Shown: positions 1 through 14,149, counted from the first letter of the stretch. The stretch is DNA of 64,000 bases from Oasisia sp. SBJ-2009 (GCA_964017155.1 OZ024854.1:22164869-22228868); one strand, 5' to 3'. The notes: generated by a model not told the origin, from the sequence alone. Numbers and translations: made by a program.

Positions 1-229
1 TCATCAGTCAGAAGTTACAACTGTCATCCACCGAATATTATTCTTGCAACAAGTCCCCAAATCTGCTCCAGTCGCGCGGAGTCTCGCCATGTATCGTGAC
101 CCACTTACGGGCCCTATTGCGCCTGCGCCAATTCTTATATTTCCTGCGCGTGGACGTTCGCGGGTGCGTTCGCGTATATCTGTGTGTATTCGTGTTATTT
201 TAAAACATTAAACCTTTACCGTTGAAGGT

Positions 230-990
230 GGACTTTTGGGACAATGATGATGGCGCCTCCTGATATAAGGCTATATATCAGTTTAAGAAGAGTAGCACTT
301 GTGCTCTCAATGACCTTGTGATGAACATATCCACTGAGATTGTAGTCCCCAGGCCTAGGTGTCGCCCTGACCTTGCTGCAAATCTTCCTCACCAGCTTCT
401 TCAGCTCGTCATCATCACTGTTGCTATTGTTTTTCTTGGCAATTTTGATCAACTGTCCGAGGCTGGCTTTAAATCCAAATACGCTTTCACAACCGTCGAT
501 TTGGAGTAGAAGCAGCTTGTCGCCGAAGTAGGTTGTGATGCTGGATGCAAACTGTCTTCTTGACACAGTACCCGAGACAGCGAGGTACAAGGAGTACAGC
601 TCCGATGTCGGCCACGTCTCTGTCATGTTTTCAGCCATCGTCGTGACCACGGATCTAAGTGCCTCCTCCACAGCGCCATCATGGGGGGGGGGGGGACACG
701 GGAACAATTCGAAATTTGTTGTAACAGGGGACATGGTATTGTGCGCCAGCAGCAGGCAGATCAATGGCCCCACTGAGTCGAGCAGCTACCTCATTAGCCC
801 ACTGGTCTTGTCTCTCATCACAGAGGTACTCCAAGTGTTGCTTGAACGTGATATCACTACATCTATCTACAGGTGTACACTGTCTCACCTGCATCCGGCT
901 GTGTGGGTTCTTTCTGTCTGTCGGCTTACACTCATTCCCACACAACTGCCAATGTCGCTTGAAAACAAAGTCACTACATTAAGACTTCAG
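230..990 (-). pseudogene. Broken fragment of a multi-copy Cys/His-rich invertebrate protein family
   Basis: Read right to left, two reading frames form one protein fragment. The upstream part (about 945-679) has spaced Cys and His residues (LCGNEC, VRQC, YLCDERQDQW) followed by GAIDLPAAGAQYHVPCYNKF. The downstream part (773-216) continues with an acidic/Lys-rich segment (NSNSDDDELKKLVRKICSKV) and ends STSATLLKLIYSLISGG before a stop. The two frames meet at a run of G on the + strand (about 687-698), so an indel in a homopolymer broke the frame. From memory this resembles uncharacterised proteins present in many copies in cnidarians, lancelets and echinoderms, in which an 'AIDLxAxxAxYHxxC' segment follows a zinc-finger-like region. 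The function is unknown and a mobile-element origin is inferred. No introns are evident. A related Cys/His pattern lies in the gene at 40-42 kb. Confidence 0.5.
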
Positions 991-2020
991 CAACCTTTTA
1001 GACTTTCTCTTTACCTTTTCATTTGTTCTACTCCTCGAAGTGTAGCTACAGTAACATTATTTGTGGGCTAGAATGTCACTTCCAGACAGAGTTCTGTACA
1101 GTTCAACGTGCTTCACTTTGCTTGTAGCGACGATCGTCTGCACAGCCACGAAATTGAATGTTTGTAGCGTTCCACTGGCGTTACATGGACTAAACAGGCA
1201 CTTCTCCCCTTCAGCAGACATGATGAGTGACGGCCTGGGGATATTCCAAAACTGGTGTTAGGATGCTGATCACGCTGGTTTGTCACACCCTGAAATTAGA
1301 AAAAAACGGTTTCAAACCACTGATTGCAAAGCGTGGTGAATGCGTGCATGGCGGAACTTTGCGTGTTTAGTGAACTCCGACTCATTGTTCAACCTGCAAA
1401 ACAAATGTCAATGCAAAAATCCTATGATACCCAGGACCTACTTACATGTAGACATATCAAACATACATGTACCTACCTACACATCCCAGTAAACCCTGAC
1501 ATTCTTGAATAGGTAGACAACTAACCACATATAATCGGTCAATAGAGGTGAATTTGTCCTGATTTTAGATCAAATTTGACCTTTGACCTTTGTCCTCTGA
1601 TTTGACCCCGTATCCAAAACATAACTCCAGAAATGGACTCCCCATCATGGAAAACCCTTAAAAAGAGGTATTACACGACCCTCTATGTCATCGAGATCAA
1701 AAGTTGAAAATTGGCCGAAATTCAAGATGGCCGAGACCGCCATCTTGAATTCTTAGAAATGCTAAAGGTTGCACAAGTTTCAACCAAGCAAATTTTACTC
1801 TCCTAACTATATAAAATAAATTTCCATAAAAAAAGTTTACAGTAGTTAATATTGCAAGGTCTCATAATGATAGGAAGTATAAGGGCAGCAACTTGACTAC
1901 AGGGATGGAACAGCGACGTAACCTTTACCTGTGGGGGTCGGTCACATGTGGGTGACCTGGTGGCGTAGTGACCCCCACCAATATGGTGTCAATGATGAAT
2001 ATTTAGCATTTCTAAGAATT
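991..2020. other. Non-coding stretch, nothing recognised except a short hairpin
   Basis: Short open frames here have no protein-like composition. Positions 1,560-1,760 are rich in tracts such as GACCTTTGACCTTTG and contain the hairpin listed separately. Confidence 0.5.
1719..1751. repeat. Short perfect hairpin containing AAGATGGC
   Basis: AATTCAAGATGGC at 1,719-1,731 is followed after 7 nt by its exact reverse complement at 1,739-1,751. The AAGATGGC core recurs in the 38-bp array at 3.7-4.3 kb and in short repeats near 27.1, 39.7, 42.5 and 55.2 kb, so it probably belongs to a dispersed non-coding repeat. Confidence 0.6.
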
Positions 2021-2022
2021 CA

Positions 2023-2250
<228 letters not shown>

Positions 2251-2264
2251 TATTAAGAATATAA

Positions 2265-3440
2265 GGGTCTACTGCATTTGGGTGACTAGGAGAAGTCAAG
2301 AAGGTATTAGAGTGAACAAGTCTGCAACGGAGTAAGGCATATGGACTGGATAGTACATTTGCCTTGATGAACAAACCAGTATTATGATGTGTCCCAGTTA
2401 TCAAGAGTGAGCCAGAACAAATTTGGGACGCGTGAGCTGTAGCTTCGGTATCACTCGATTTCCGCTCTCTCGGAGCATAGCATCATAAAACAAATGATGC
2501 TCAAAAACATTTCACGGCGACGAAACCCCGACCTGCACCCCACCCTCCCCCCATCTGGGAGGGAATCTACAATGACCTATCCCACCGTTGAACAAAGGGT
2601 CTGCCGATAAAGCCGTAATGCTAATTGAAGACAAAGTTTCCGCAGTCGTTCAGAGTGCAACGCAATCGTCCCGTGTTTACTGTTGGTCGCGGCTGTGTCA
2701 CGGCGACGTGGCTTGTAAGATAGCCATAAGTACGTATCTAGGTTTGGCTTTCAATAGAAACGACCGTAGTGGGCCGTATCTTGTCAACTCGAGCGTGGCG
2801 CTGTACACGCGGCGCCGTGAGCGATTACCACTGATACAACTGTGTACGCTTTAGCCAGTGCGGTGCGGGATTGGATGGTACTTTACAGAATCCACAGATG
2901 ATGTGGAACTCGGGGTGGTTGGTCATTGGATATTTTGGTTTGCTGTCTTGCACCCAATTGTATTCAATTTGGATTTCGCCTATGCCCCTAATGGTTTATC
3001 TGCGAACACACGCCTTATAAAATAGGCAGTGTTAAATAGATATCTGATTTTATTTGTAAATCATTATGTAAAGATTTGAAAAAGCTAGTTTTGTAGATTG
3101 AACCCACCTACACATGTCGTCCTGTACAACTGCACGAATGCAACGTCATCTTGTTCATGTGATTTTACTCTGATATTAACTCAATGCCCCGCTGCACCAA
3201 CATTCAACTTTATCTCAAATGTTATCACTGCCATCGGGTCTTTCACTGCGCTGTGCACCAGCACTGACCAGCACGCGGTCTACGTAATGGACGGTTGGGA
3301 CTCATGACCCAGTTGCAACGTTTTCAGCGTAACCCCCAAACAACATATTTCAACACTATAATTATGCTCTCGTGTAGCGATAGGCTTAACTCATTTTATA
3401 TTAACTTTAATGGGCCAACCATACACATATTTGAACGCGA
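2265..3440 (+). repeat. Left arm of long inverted repeat I
   Basis: This stretch is present in reverse complement at 7,497-8,667. Matching landmarks include GGTGACTAGGAGAAGTCAAG (outer end), a region rich in G/C runs (about 2,530; its partner has a 21-G run at 8,331-8,351), and AATGGGCCAACCATA at the inner end against TATGGTTGGCCCATT near 7,510. The arms differ by many substitutions and small indels, so the duplication is not recent. Short open frames in the arm (for example 2,588-2,854) have no recognisable product and are disrupted in the other arm. Confidence 0.85.
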
Positions 3441-3471
3441 CCAAAATTCAGCAGCAATGGACCGACTGTGG

Positions 3472-3473
<2 letters not shown>

Positions 3474-3522
<49 letters not shown>

Positions 3523-3690
3523 TGCGTGTGCGTGTGCGTGTGCGTGTGCGTGTGTGTGCGTGCGTGTGTGTGTGAGTGTGTGCGTGTGCGTGCGTGTGTG
3601 TGCGTGTGTGTGCGTGTGTGTGCGTGTGTGTGCGTGTGTGTGCGTGTGTGTGCGTGTGTGTGCGTGTGTGTGTGCGTGTGTGTGCGCGTT
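3474..3690. repeat. (TG)n/(TGCG)n microsatellite
   Basis: Alternating TG with interspersed CG. It lies just inside the left arm of inverted repeat I, mirrored by the (CA)n tracts just inside the right arm. Confidence 0.95.
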
Positions 3691-4345
3691 ATAAGATGGC
3701 CATATAATGGCAGCCATAAGATGGCATTATAAGATGGCCAAATAATGGCAGCCATAAGATGACGTTATAAGATGACCGTATAATGGCAGCCATAATATGG
3801 CATTATAAGATGGCCATATAATGGCAGCCATAAGATGGCGTTATAAGATAGCCATATAATGGCAGCCATAAAATGGCGTTATAAGATGGCCGTATAATGG
3901 TAGCCATAAGATGGCATTATAAGATGGCCATATAATGGCAGCCATAAGATGGCGTTATAAGATAGCCATATAATGGCAGCCATAAGATGGCGTTATAAAA
4001 TGGCCGTATAATGGCAGCCATAAGATGACGTTATAAGATAGCCATATAATGGCAGCCATAAGATGGCGTTATACGATGACCATATAATGGCAGCCAATAA
4101 GATGGCGTTATAAGATGGCCGTATAATGGCAGCCAATAAGATGGCGTTATAAGATGGCCATATAATGGCAGCCAATAAGATGGCGTTATAAGATGGCCGT
4201 ATAATGGCAGCCATAAGATGGCGTTATAAGATGGCCGTATAATGATAGCTATAACATGGCTTTATAAGATGGCCATATAATGGCAGCCATAAGATGGCGT
4301 TATAAGATGGCCATATAATGGCAGCCATAAGATGGCGTTATAACG
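3690..4345. repeat. 38-39-bp tandem array, about 17 copies
   Basis: The unit contains ATAAGATGGCGTTATAAGAT followed by GGCCATATAATGGCAGCC. Near 4,080-4,180 an extra A makes the unit 39 bp. Copies differ at a few fixed sites (CATATAATGG or CGTATAATGG; AAGATGGC or AAGATAGC). Each unit holds one or two AAGATGGC cores, similar to the YY1 binding core, and a near-palindromic GCCATATAATGGC. The open frames across it come from the repeat and are not genes. Confidence 0.9.
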
Positions 4346-6165
4346 GCAGCCACCTCACGGCATCTAGGGTAATCGAGGCTATGAGTATACTGTGTCCTAT
4401 ATGAATACACATAATTACATACATTGTCGTAGTTACTATTGATATAGCAATAGTTTAAAGCAATTTTGTGACCGCCTCGTCCGTATATATGACAAAGTAG
4501 ACATTGGAGTGCGCCGGAAACAGTTCCGAACAATATATGACCTAATTCTGCAGCAGTGTGTATTTTGCACTGTGTGCACGAACCATGACGGAGCAGTCTT
4601 AGCGCAGGAGTTAATTTTAACCATACGTTGAATCACGTGACTCAATACAAGGTAAAATGAAACTCTTGTCATTTCGCCTCTCACTGTCGGGGACTCGAAG
4701 CCGTTGTTTTACATCCCCGTAGACAAGTATCTGACAGATGATATTATGTGAAAAACAGCAACGTGAGTAATAGTGTCTCTTTACTAATACTGCGTATGAC
4801 ATCGTTGGTTTGTTTTGAGTTTAGGAAGACACTAATATGTGACACACTTCCTTGTGTGAATGTTGTACTAGTCGGACAACTCCCTAAGTAAGGGGAGCCG
4901 CCAGAACTCTCCACATGAAAGTGGTTACCCATAGAACACCTTCTATAGACTATTACACCAGATTAACACGCATGCATTTATAGAAACTGTTATGCCACAT
5001 TAGTATAGACAATTCAGCATAATTCTATAAACACTCAAGTGACTGTTCTTTCTATGTGCAGTTGTGAACTTCATTTGGGGTGATTTTGGAAATCCCAAGG
5101 CAGGTGAAATCAGAAGTTTCACTAGGTATGCTGGTGGATGTTTTTAATATAGCATAAATTATTCAGAATTTAGAAACTGAGATTTGGTAGGTACACAGAA
5201 GATGTCAGACGACGCACACAAGAACGCTTAGTTTGAGAGTTGTTTGTTTGTAACACAGCAGGTGACTCGTTTGTAAATGCCACACCGACTGATCAGTTCA
5301 ACCGATAACAACAGTCGGCCAGGCGGTCTTTTGACGCCGTTATCAGCACTCTCTCGTTTGATTGTAGTCAGACACCGTGACTTGCGCTTGGCGTAGGGTA
5401 CAGCGGTATAATACGCCCGTATGAGACAATACGCCCATGTCACATTTACAACGAGCACCTAACGCACTGTACGATATAGTATGCTTTTTACGTGCTGCCA
5501 TATATCGCTTTATTTTCACAAGAGTGTGAATTTGCTTGTTCAAAGGTGAGTATACAAATCAACGTGTTGTGTTTTATGGGTATTGATATTAAGAATAACA
5601 TATACCTTTTGTCGCTATTTCGCAGTTGTACGACAACATTTGTTTTATTTAGTGATAACCCGCCAGAGGACATAGTGTACCTGTCGACGTTGTTGTAATA
5701 GTTTTACCTTGATAAACAAATCTAAAATTATAATGATATTATTCAACTGCTTCTAATTTCCTGAATACATTTGAACTGTTTCAAGTTAGTTCAAAGGCCA
5801 CACACCACTCTTTGATTTAGCCAACACGTTTTCCAATCTGTCAAACATTTCATGGGGAAAATGATGAGTGGTGAAAAACATGACTTCATGTCGAATGAGT
5901 GTATGTACTAAATGGAGGTTTGAAGATATCTAGATGAGGCAAACTATCAGGAATCAATAATTTTATGTTTTTAGAGCATACAGAATGTGTGTAACGTCCG
6001 TGACAGAAGAAAACATGACTTTCGTGACGAGTATTTCCACTAAAAGCAAAATTTGCTAATTTATTATTTATTTTCATAAAATTTAAATAATTTAGAACTG
6101 ATAGCCATCACCATTCTAGAAACAGGATGATCTATCAATGCAACTGGTCGGCGTGAACTCTGCAT
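4346..6165. other. Unassigned spacer inside inverted repeat I
   Basis: AT-rich sequence without a convincing reading frame, splice pattern or repeat on either strand. It is the unique part of the loop between the two arms. Confidence 0.5.
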
Positions 6166-6590
6166 ACTACCCAGGCGAAATGGACCATAGCCGACCATGA
6201 ACTACCATGGTCGATCATGAACTACCATGGTCGATCATGAACTACCATGGTCGTACGACCATGGTCATACGACAATGGGCGACCGTGTTTCTTTAAATGG
6301 CACACCATGGTTACTGATCATGGTCACTGACCATGGTCACTGACCATGGTAACTGACAATGGTCGACCATCGTCACTGACTATAGTGTCATTTAACGAAA
6401 CATGGTGGACCATGATCAAAATGACCATGGTCATTGACGGTCGACCAATCCCAGGCGAAAAGATGACCATTGTCCACGATATTCGATGGTTGACCATGGT
6501 AGCTAATGGTCGACCGTCAATTGTCTTACTGATAACCGTGGTCAAGTTGTCAAGTTACAATGGTCGATCATGTTCAACGGTCATCTTATA
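6165..6590. repeat. Degenerate cluster of palindromic ATGGTCGACCAT motifs
   Basis: Variants of CCATGGTCGACCATG and TGACCATGGTCA recur many times, separated by AACTAC or AATGAC spacers. The motif is nearly self-complementary, so the cluster can fold on itself. It begins after CCCAGGCGAAATGGACCAT. A second copy of the same start (CCCAGGCGAAACGAACCATG) lies at 46,638-46,695, so this is a dispersed repeat family. Confidence 0.8.
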
Positions 6591-6876
6591 ACGACTTCTT
6601 ATGGCTGCCATTTGTCCTAGGGCCTGATAAGTCCAAATCAACCAAAATGTTCATAGGATAGAACATTTATAGGTTCACAATTGAATACATGTATCCCTAT
6701 GCGATCAACTTTGGATGAGACGTCTGTGCCTCCTAAAGGATTTCTCTGAAATGTTTACACAATTGGTTTCTCACCCAACCTCATCTTTTTAGAGGGTATG
6801 CGTTGTTGATTTCAAAAATGAGTTTCTCACCATGTACAATTTGGCTACTCTAACACATATACAAACACATAAACAC

Positions 6877-7463
<587 letters not shown>

Positions 7464-7496
7464 TCACTGAATTAATGAATTCAACCTACCCAGCTA

Positions 7497-8667
7497 CCCA
7501 AATATGTCTATGGTTGGCCCATTAAAGTTAGTATAAACAAAATTAAGCCTATCGCTACACGAGAGCGTAATTGCAATGTTAAAAGTGTTGTTTTGGGGTT
7601 ACGCTAAAAACGTGGCAACTGGGTCATAAGTCCCAGCCGGCCATTACGTAGACCGTGTGCTGTTGTACAGCGCAGCTAAAACACCCGACGGCAGTGATAA
7701 CATTTGAGATAAAGTTGAATGTTCTTGCAGCGGGGCAGTAAGTTAATCTCAGAGTAAAATATCATAAACAAGATGACGTTGCATTCGTGCAGCTGTACAG
7801 GACGACATGTGAAGGTGTATTCAACCTACACAACTAGCTGTTTCAAATCCATACATAATGATTTACAAATAAAGTAATATATCTATTTAACACTGCCTAT
7901 TTTACAAGGCGTGTGATCGCAGATAAACCATTAGGGACATAGGCGAAATTCAAATCGAATACAATTGTCGAATACAATTGTGTGCAAGACAGCAAACCAA
8001 AATATCCACAGACCAACCACCACGAGTTCCACATCATCTATGGATTCTGTAAAGTACCATCCCTTCCCGCACTGCACTGGCTAAAGCGTACACAGTTGTA
8101 TCAGTGGTGATCGCTCACGGCGCCGCGTGAACACCGCCACGCTCGAGTTGACAAGCTACGGCCCACTACGCTCGTTTCTATTGAAAGCCACGTCGCCGTG
8201 ACACAGCGGCGTCCAACGGTAAACATGGGACGATTGCGTTGCACTCTGAACGAAAGATAACACTTTGTCTTGAAATAGCCTTACGGCTTTATCGACAGTC
8301 CCTTTATTCAACGTAGACTCCATTCCTGATGGGGGGGGGGGGGGGGGGGGGTTGAGGGGAGTACAGGTCGGGGTTTCGTCGCCGTGAAATGTCTTTGAGC
8401 ATCATTCCTCCCTTTATGTTTTATGATGCTATGATCCGAGAGAGCGGAGATCGAGTTATGCCGAAGCTACGGCTCACGCGTCTCAATATTAATTTTGTTC
8501 TGGCTCACTTTTAATAAGTGCGACACTTATCGTATACTGGTTTATTCATCAAGGCAAATGTACTATCCAGTCCATATACTTTATTCCGTTGCAGACTTGT
8601 TCACTCTAATACCTTCTTGACTTCTCCTAGTCACTGAGCAACTGCACTCAAATACAATATTAATATT
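7497..8667 (-). repeat. Right arm of long inverted repeat I
   Basis: Reverse complement of 2,265-3,440 (see that entry). The loop between the arms is about 4.05 kb. No coding sequence is shared convincingly by the two arms. Confidence 0.85.
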
Positions 8668-8975
<308 letters not shown>

Positions 8976-9009
8976 AGTCCTAGCCTTCTTTTCATCCAGT
9001 TCAGTTACA

Positions 9010-10835
9010 TTACAGAGGATGGGAATAAGGTCCCTGCTTTCTTCCCTCCTATTTATACAAGAAGAGAACGAGGTCCCTGCTTTCTTTTTCTCCCACTTGT
9101 AGAGGATGGAAATGTGGTCCCAGCCTTCTTATCTCCCACTCATATAGGATGCGTCCGAGGTCCCAGCCTTTTTCTCTCCCACTCGTAGAGAATGGGAACG
9201 AGGTCCCAGCCTTCTTCCCTCCCACTTATTGAGGATGGGAATCAGGTTCATGCCTTCTTCTCTCCCACATATAGAGGATGGGAATGAGCTCCCCGCCTTC
9301 TTCTCTCCCACTTATAGAAAATGGGAACGAGATCCCAGCGTTCTTCTCTCCCACTTATTTTGGTTAGGATGGGAACGATGTCCCAGCCTACTTCTGTCCC
9401 ACTCACAGACGATGGGAACGAGGTCCCTGCCTTACTACCTCCCACTTATAGAGGATGAGAACGAGGTCACTGCCTTCTTATCTACCGCGTATAGAGGTTG
9501 GGAATGTAGTCCCAGCCTTCTTCTGTCCCACTTATAGAATATGGGAACGAAGACCAGCCTATTTCTTTCCCCTTATAGAGGATGCTAACGAGGTCCCCGC
9601 CTTCTTCACATACACTCATAGACGATAGGATCGAGGTACCAGCCTCCTTCTAATCTAGTCATAGAAGAAAACGACGAGGTCTCAGCCTTCTTCTCTCCCA
9701 CTAATGGAGGATGGGAACGACGTCTCAGCCTTCTTCTCTCCCACTCATGGAGGATGGGAACGAGGTCTCAGCCTTCTTCTCTCCCACTCATAGAGGATGT
9801 GAACGAGGTCTCAGCCTTCTTCTCTCCCACTCATAGAGGATGGGAACGAGGTCCCAGCCTTCTTCTCTCCCACTCATAGAGGATGTGAACGAGGTCCCAG
9901 CCTTCTTCTCTCCCACTCATAGAGGATGGGAACGAGGTCCCAGCTTTCTTCTCTCCCACCTATAGAGGATGGGAACGAGGTCTCAGCCTTCTTCTCTCCC
10001 ACTCATAGAAGATGGAAACGAGGCCCCAGCCTTCTTCTCTCCCACTCATAGAAGATGGGAACGAGGTCCCAGCCTTCTTCTCTCCCACTCATAGAGGATG
10101 GGAACGAGGTCCCAGCCTTCTTCTCTCCCACTCATAGAGGATGGGAACGAGGTCCCAGCCTTCTTCTCTCCCACTCATATAAGATGGGAACGAGGTCCCA
10201 GCCTTCTTCTCTCCCACTCATAGAAGATGGGAACGAGGTCCCAGCCTTCTTCTCTCCCACTTATAGAGGATGGGAACGAGGTCCCAGCCTTCTTCTCTCC
10301 CACTCATAGAGGATGGGAACGAGGTCCCAGCCTTCTTCTCTCCCACTCATGGAGGATGGGAACGAGGTCCCAGCCTTCTTCTCTCCCACTCATAGAGGAT
10401 GGGAACGAGGTCCCAGCCTTCTTCTCTCCCACTCATAGAGGATGGGAACGAGGTCCCAGCCTTCTTCTCTCCCACTCATAGAAGATGGGAACGAGATCCC
10501 AGCCTTCTTCTCTCCCACTCATGGAGGATGGGAACGAGGTCCCAGCCTTCTTCTCTCCCACTCATGGAGGATGGGAACGAGGTCCCAGCCTTCTTCTCTC
10601 CCACTCATGGAGGATGGGAACGAGGTCCCAGCCTTCCTCTCTCCCACTCATAGAGGATGGGAACGAGGTCCCAGCCTTCTTCTCTCCCACTCATAGAGGA
10701 TGGGACCGAGGTCTCTGCCTTATTCTCTCCCATTTATTGAGGATGGGAACGAGGTCCCAGCCGTCTTCCCTCCCAATTATTGTGGATGAAAACGAGGTCC
10801 CTGCCTTCTTCTCTCCCACTTATAGGGGATGAGTA
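9010..10835. repeat. 43-bp minisatellite, about 42 copies
   Basis: The unit reads GATGGGAACGAGGTCCCAGC then CTTCTTCTCTCCCACTCATA plus GAG. From about 9,840 to 10,680 the copies are nearly identical; toward both ends (9,010-9,700 and 10,690-10,835) they diverge, the pattern expected from unequal crossing over. Because 43 is not a multiple of three, three units make 43 codons, so the array stays open in a frame and reads as a peptide containing GNEVPAFFSPTHRGWERGPS. I consider that peptide fortuitous: there is no start context, splice signal or conserved flank. Confidence 0.95.
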
Positions 10836-11800
10836 GATTAGAACACGACAATTCTATACATTTCTATATTGATAAATTTACGATTGATTTTGATATGATG
10901 ATATTTATGTCGGAGTGTTTTTTAAATGGGTTATGTCCTGGTGTGATAATATTCTGTAGGATTTCGTCTGTGTAACACCTACACCGTTAATGTCTGGCCG
11001 ATCGAAGGCCGTCTGTTTATATAGGACCTACTCGTTATACTATACCAAAAGTGTGACCATATTTAGGTTTGTAGGCTTACTGGGAAACGGATGGTATTGT
11101 TTGACAGGCAATACCAATTCGATAAATCTACCAATCAATCGACGTTATCAGATCAACAGGATCAGTGACCCAGTAGGTTTGTGCTGCCGGCATAGATGGA
11201 TAGGTTGGACTCTCGGTGAGCTAAAGGGTTTCCTAGTCCACCTGCCATCTAGAGTTGACTCTCTAGGTGGCAATCTTGTTGAATATCTTGTTATAATCAA
11301 AGCAAGACGACCCCCTAACACAGTTCGGAACGTCTGAGCTATAACTGTAATTACTGTCTTTGTCACGTTATGTCGGTGCTGCTGAGTGCCTGTTAGTATT
11401 ACGATTACCTCCAGGCTAAATGCTTTCCGAAATGATGAATTTAAGTTCAACCTATCAAATATACCAGTGGATGTTATATAGGCTAATTTATTTCGAAAAC
11501 AAATCTAATTATATTTGCTAGGAGACGAAGGCAACGTTACAGTGGCCGCATATGAAAAAGTCAAATGTGGTCTTACGTCAGAAACATCCACACGAAGTGG
11601 CGGACAACAAGTAATGCCACCTTTCACATTTATTCAAACTAGTTTCGGTGAGCAACGTAGAGGATTTAGGCCTGTTTCAAAAATGTGTACGTTAATTATC
11701 TTTTTTGATTCAGGAAGGATCTCATATAAGTACATTTTAGATATGTGTATGTAAAATTATGATCTTTTGAGGTTTTATTGAACTAGTCAATCTTTTTCAA
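10836..11800. other. Nothing recognised
   Basis: Moderately AT-rich unique sequence. Open frames near 10,990-11,337 (+) and 11,515-11,754 (+) show no recognisable motifs. Confidence 0.45.
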
Positions 11801-12035
11801 AACATGCCAAGTTGAGCTTTCTATGGTGGCACTGAGGGTGGTCACTGCCAGGTTACTTGTCCTCCTCGGGAGGTTTGTTTACGTGTTTCTCCGATTCACG
11901 ATGGATACACAATCCCCAATGTTGAGAGCCACGTATTAAAACATCAAATATACCATATATGCCACGACCGGATATTGATCCCGGGCAGCCGGGGTGCCAG
12001 GTGGATGTCCTAACCTCTACACTACCCGCGCCTCT
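11800..12035 (-). mobile_element. tRNA-derived SINE-like element
   Basis: On the minus strand a tRNA-like head runs from about 12,033 to 11,961. It has an A-box-like TAGTGTAGAGG, a middle part resembling an anticodon arm, and a B-box-like GGGATCAATATCCGG that carries an extra base relative to GGTTCRANTCC. The head resembles tRNA-Glu/Asp genes. It is followed by a body of about 150 bp that includes CTCCCGAGGAGGAC. The degenerate boxes and attached body favour a SINE over a functional tRNA gene. I could not see a clear 3' tail or target duplication. Confidence 0.5.
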
Positions 12036-12848
12036 CTACAAACCATCGGCGCCTCACTGAGTGCATGCTTACAGTCTGACCTCACAACAGCCGATCTCCA
12101 AAGAAACACAAATGTTGTAACCCTAATGACGAGTGAACATATTTACTGCTATTACGTTGTGGATGTGGAGAATGGAGAGATCAAGAATTTGTTTGGCGCG
12201 CATGACTTAGTCGCAGCTTTTTAATGTCACAGTCACAGGTGCACACAGGTATATAAAATTGTAAAATAACAAAATGTCACGTTCACTTACTGAAACCACG
12301 TTGTCAGCTACTATCTTGCTGCGTTCCCACCGTTGTTTGTGAACATGTAGTGCAGCGAAATTGTTCAAACCTGCTTAATTTACAATAATTATTATTCGAG
12401 CACATGATCAGATAGGAGCAGTCAAGGATCTATGACACGTAGTGGACACGAGGCATTTGTATTTATATGCAATTCCTATAACCTGGTGGACCAATTCAGA
12501 AATGGGTAATTTCCCCCAATTTTGATGTAATGATCGTGGCATTTAGTGAAAATAATAATTCTTTCATAATCCGCCATACTCACTGAGCTTTACGGTTACA
12601 TTTTCGCAGTTTCTCTACGCCTGTCTCTTACGGGTAGGCCACAGCAGGAGGAAGATCGCCAATAACTGTAGCAACGAACACCTATTTGCATACTCTATCG
12701 TGCATTTTTTTACTCTATCGTACGGTTTTACAACAATCCGCTTATATGATGACACAAAAAATGGTATTCTTTTAGAGGGCTAACTTTTATAACCAACTCG
12801 ACTATTTTAATTTAGAAATACAAATTGAATTTTGTCATACCTTATAGA
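12036..12848. other. Nothing recognised
   Basis: AT-rich unique sequence with no supported feature. Confidence 0.45.
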
Positions 12849-12850
12849 AT

Positions 12851-13182
<332 letters not shown>

Positions 13183-13527
13183 TTATCATAAGTGTAACAC
13201 AAAAGTTACATCCGTTGTCAGAGAATATCATGCACTCATTATATTCGTCATAACCATACACATTTCGATGTATATATTGAAAGAATGACAGGGAAACGAT
13301 CTATAACGTGCCATAGTACCACCACTTAACATCACTTTACTTTTACAAACTGTTATTTTATGTATATTGTTGTAGCTAAGCACATTAATTTGGTTTGTTA
13401 CCTCTATGATTAAAAAATAACTTTAGAAACCTATATAGTTACGTTTTATTGAGGTATCTCTGTCGGGGCAAGTGTTGTCATTACGCCAGAAGTAGAAAAT
13501 GGTATTTCTGAATTACTAATATTTAAG

Positions 13528-13528
13528 C

Positions 13529-13559
<31 letters not shown>

Positions 13560-13858
13560 TTGTGTATTAGAAAGCATTACCCAAGGTCTAGTCTACGGCA
13601 TAGGGGAAATAAAACTATCTATTTACATCGTTTACTTCAAGAATATTTAATTTTTATGATCACGTACAATTTTAGGAGAACATTAAACGTTATTTAACAT
13701 TATTAAGTTTTCGCATTTCATAAAGTAAGCAACAGTGGCGTAGCTATGATTTTTCACGGGCCATCCGATACGATAACCAAACAGTGTATGTGTGTATGTA
13801 TGTATGTATGTATGTATGTATGTATGTATGTATGTATGTATGTATGTATGTATGTATA

Positions 13859-13917
<59 letters not shown>

Positions 13918-13951
13918 ATATGTATATATATATGTATATATGTATATATGT

Positions 13952-14025
<74 letters not shown>

Positions 14026-14027
14026 TA
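13528..14027. repeat. (TA)n and (GTAT)n microsatellites upstream of the CXorf38-like gene
   Basis: A short TA run at 13,533-13,560, then GTAT repeats at about 13,788-13,860 and TA with scattered TATG to 14,027. The second block ends about 110 bp before the likely 5' UTR splice acceptor of the next gene, and so lies in its upstream intron or promoter region. Confidence 0.9.
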
Positions 14028-14149
14028 GTGATACGTTTTACCATGAGAGGCCTTTCCTTATATAAATGTATCTGAACGACTTTGTACATACTACAAACGT
14101 TTTTAAATACACAATTTATTTGTCTTTATTTTCTAGGATCTGCAGTACA

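Noticed and set aside
10055..10832. Overlapping 84- to 115-codon frames over the 43-bp minisatellite
   Set aside because: Openness follows from the repeat; the same peptide reappears in shifted copies and there is no start, splice or flank evidence.
9010..10835. Possible CRISPR array
   Set aside because: Units are head-to-tail without unique spacers and the organism is an animal.
11961..12033. Functional tRNA-Glu/Asp gene
   Set aside because: The B box has an extra base, acceptor-stem pairing is not convincing, and a SINE-like body follows.
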